Source: Candidatus Colimonas fimequi
GTDB lineage: Bacteria > Bacillota > Clostridia > Peptostreptococcales > Anaerovoracaceae
Reading direction: 5' to 3'
DNA length: 5,599 bases
Assembly: GCA_018065295.1 (NCBI GenBank)
Contig: JAGHTQ010000229.1
Coordinates: 1 to 5,599, forward strand
In this document: positions 5,331 to 5,599 of the stretch, piece after piece
How positions within the stretch are numbered: the stretch's first letter is position 1
How the letters are laid out: each line of letters opens with the position of its first letter
Notes under the pieces: generated by a model
Databases searched by the model: none
The model's input: only the letters and a program-made list of their open reading frames with translations
Told to the model about the DNA's origin: nothing
Position numbers and translations under genes: made by a program

Positions 5331-5340
5331 AGTTGCCGTA

Positions 5341-5396
5341 TATTCTACAATTGTAGAATAATCCTTGACAGCGGCCACTCTACAACTGTAGAATAA
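5341..5396 (+). promoter_or_regulatory. BlaI-type promoter with two palindromic operators
   Basis: Operator 1 (5341-5360, TATTCTACAATTGTAGAATA) is a perfect 20-bp palindrome ending just before the -35 box. Operator 2 (core TCTACAACTGTAGA, 5379-5392) covers the end of the spacer and the -10 box. The promoter is TTGACA (5365-5370), an 18-bp spacer and TAGAAT (5389-5394). The operators share CTACAA-Y-TGTAGAATA and lie 35 bp apart centre to centre. The TACA-N2-TGTA core matches known BlaI/MecI/CopY-family operators, so repression by the product of the gene at 5425 is the natural reading. Confidence 0.88.
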
Positions 5397-5424
5397 AACC
5401 ACAAGACAGGTAAGGAGGCTAGCG

Positions 5425-5599
5425 ATGTCAGATAAAATCAAGAAACTCCCCGATAGCGAACTGGAAGTAATGCAGGTGATTTGGGACTGCGAAGCACCAG
5501 TTGCCAGGACAACAATAGAAGAGAAGATGAGCGAAATTCATCCGATGGCGCAGACAACAATGCTCACGTTGATTTCACGACTAATTAAGAAGGGATTCC
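5425..5599 (+). CDS. BlaI/MecI/CopY-family transcriptional repressor, N-terminal part (cut by window end)
   Basis: The first 58 residues are visible; the family is usually about 120-130 residues, so the dimerisation half is missing. The opening LPDSELEVMQVIWDCEAPVARTTIEEKM and the later TTMLTLISRLIKKGF match the N-terminal winged-helix DNA-binding domain of BlaI/MecI proteins. The recognition helix is near T44-L53, and the K-K-G-F turn leads into the wing. AAGGAGG (5412-5418) lies 6 bp before ATG 5425. Two operators in its promoter indicate autorepression. In known systems the repressor is inactivated by a BlaR1/MecR1 membrane metalloprotease sensing beta-lactams or cell-wall stress. Whether such a sensor follows here is outside the window, so resistance cannot be claimed; many members control other genes. 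Confidence 0.92.
   Translation, partial: MSDKIKKLPDSELEVMQVIWDCEAPVARTTIEEKMSEIHPMAQTTMLTLISRLIKKGF

Noticed and set aside
5425..5599. Claim of a beta-lactam resistance locus
   Set aside because: Only the repressor's N-terminal half is visible; BlaI-family proteins also control unrelated genes and no beta-lactamase or sensor is in the window.

Overview
The window reads as a chromosomal segment of a low-to-mid G+C Gram-positive anaerobe (Bacillota, probably Clostridia; inference). Supporting signs are purine-rich AGGAGG-type ribosome binding sites, a secreted Pro/Thr-linked amidase, a CmpB-like membrane protein and a BlaI/MecI-type repressor. All recognisable genes lie on the + strand.

Region 1 (1-3196) is ordinary, tightly packed chromosome. 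It starts with the 3' end of pheT (phenylalanyl-tRNA synthetase beta subunit, anticodon-binding-like C-terminal domain), followed by a GC-rich hairpin. Next come a secreted N-acetylmuramoyl-L-alanine amidase, a SpoU/TrmH-family RNA 2'-O-methyltransferase, a 70-residue protein of unknown function and a CmpB-like integral membrane protein. From the amidase onward the gaps are only 11, 12 and 25 bp, so these four genes are probably co-transcribed.

Region 2 (about 3244-5232) is the accessory part. A two-gene, A+T-rich cassette (3663-4906) encodes an acidic 151-residue protein of unknown function and a 259-residue PD-(D/E)XK-like nuclease. It has its own near-consensus promoter, which is overlaid by a perfect inverted repeat. 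On each side lies one copy of a roughly 300-bp structured repeat in the same orientation. The two copies have diverged in most bases. They keep an alternating CTCCC/GGGAG motif series at almost identical spacing, around a central 20-21 bp hairpin whose stem shows compensating base changes. No transposase or recombinase lies in the window. The arrangement suggests a module sitting between members of an interspersed repeat family, possibly a mobile or defence-like cassette, but that function is inference.

Region 3 (5233-5599) holds a short decayed-looking direct repeat. It is followed by a clear BlaI/MecI-family regulator gene, cut off by the window end. Its promoter carries two matching palindromic operators (CTACAA-Y-TGTAG core), indicating autoregulation.
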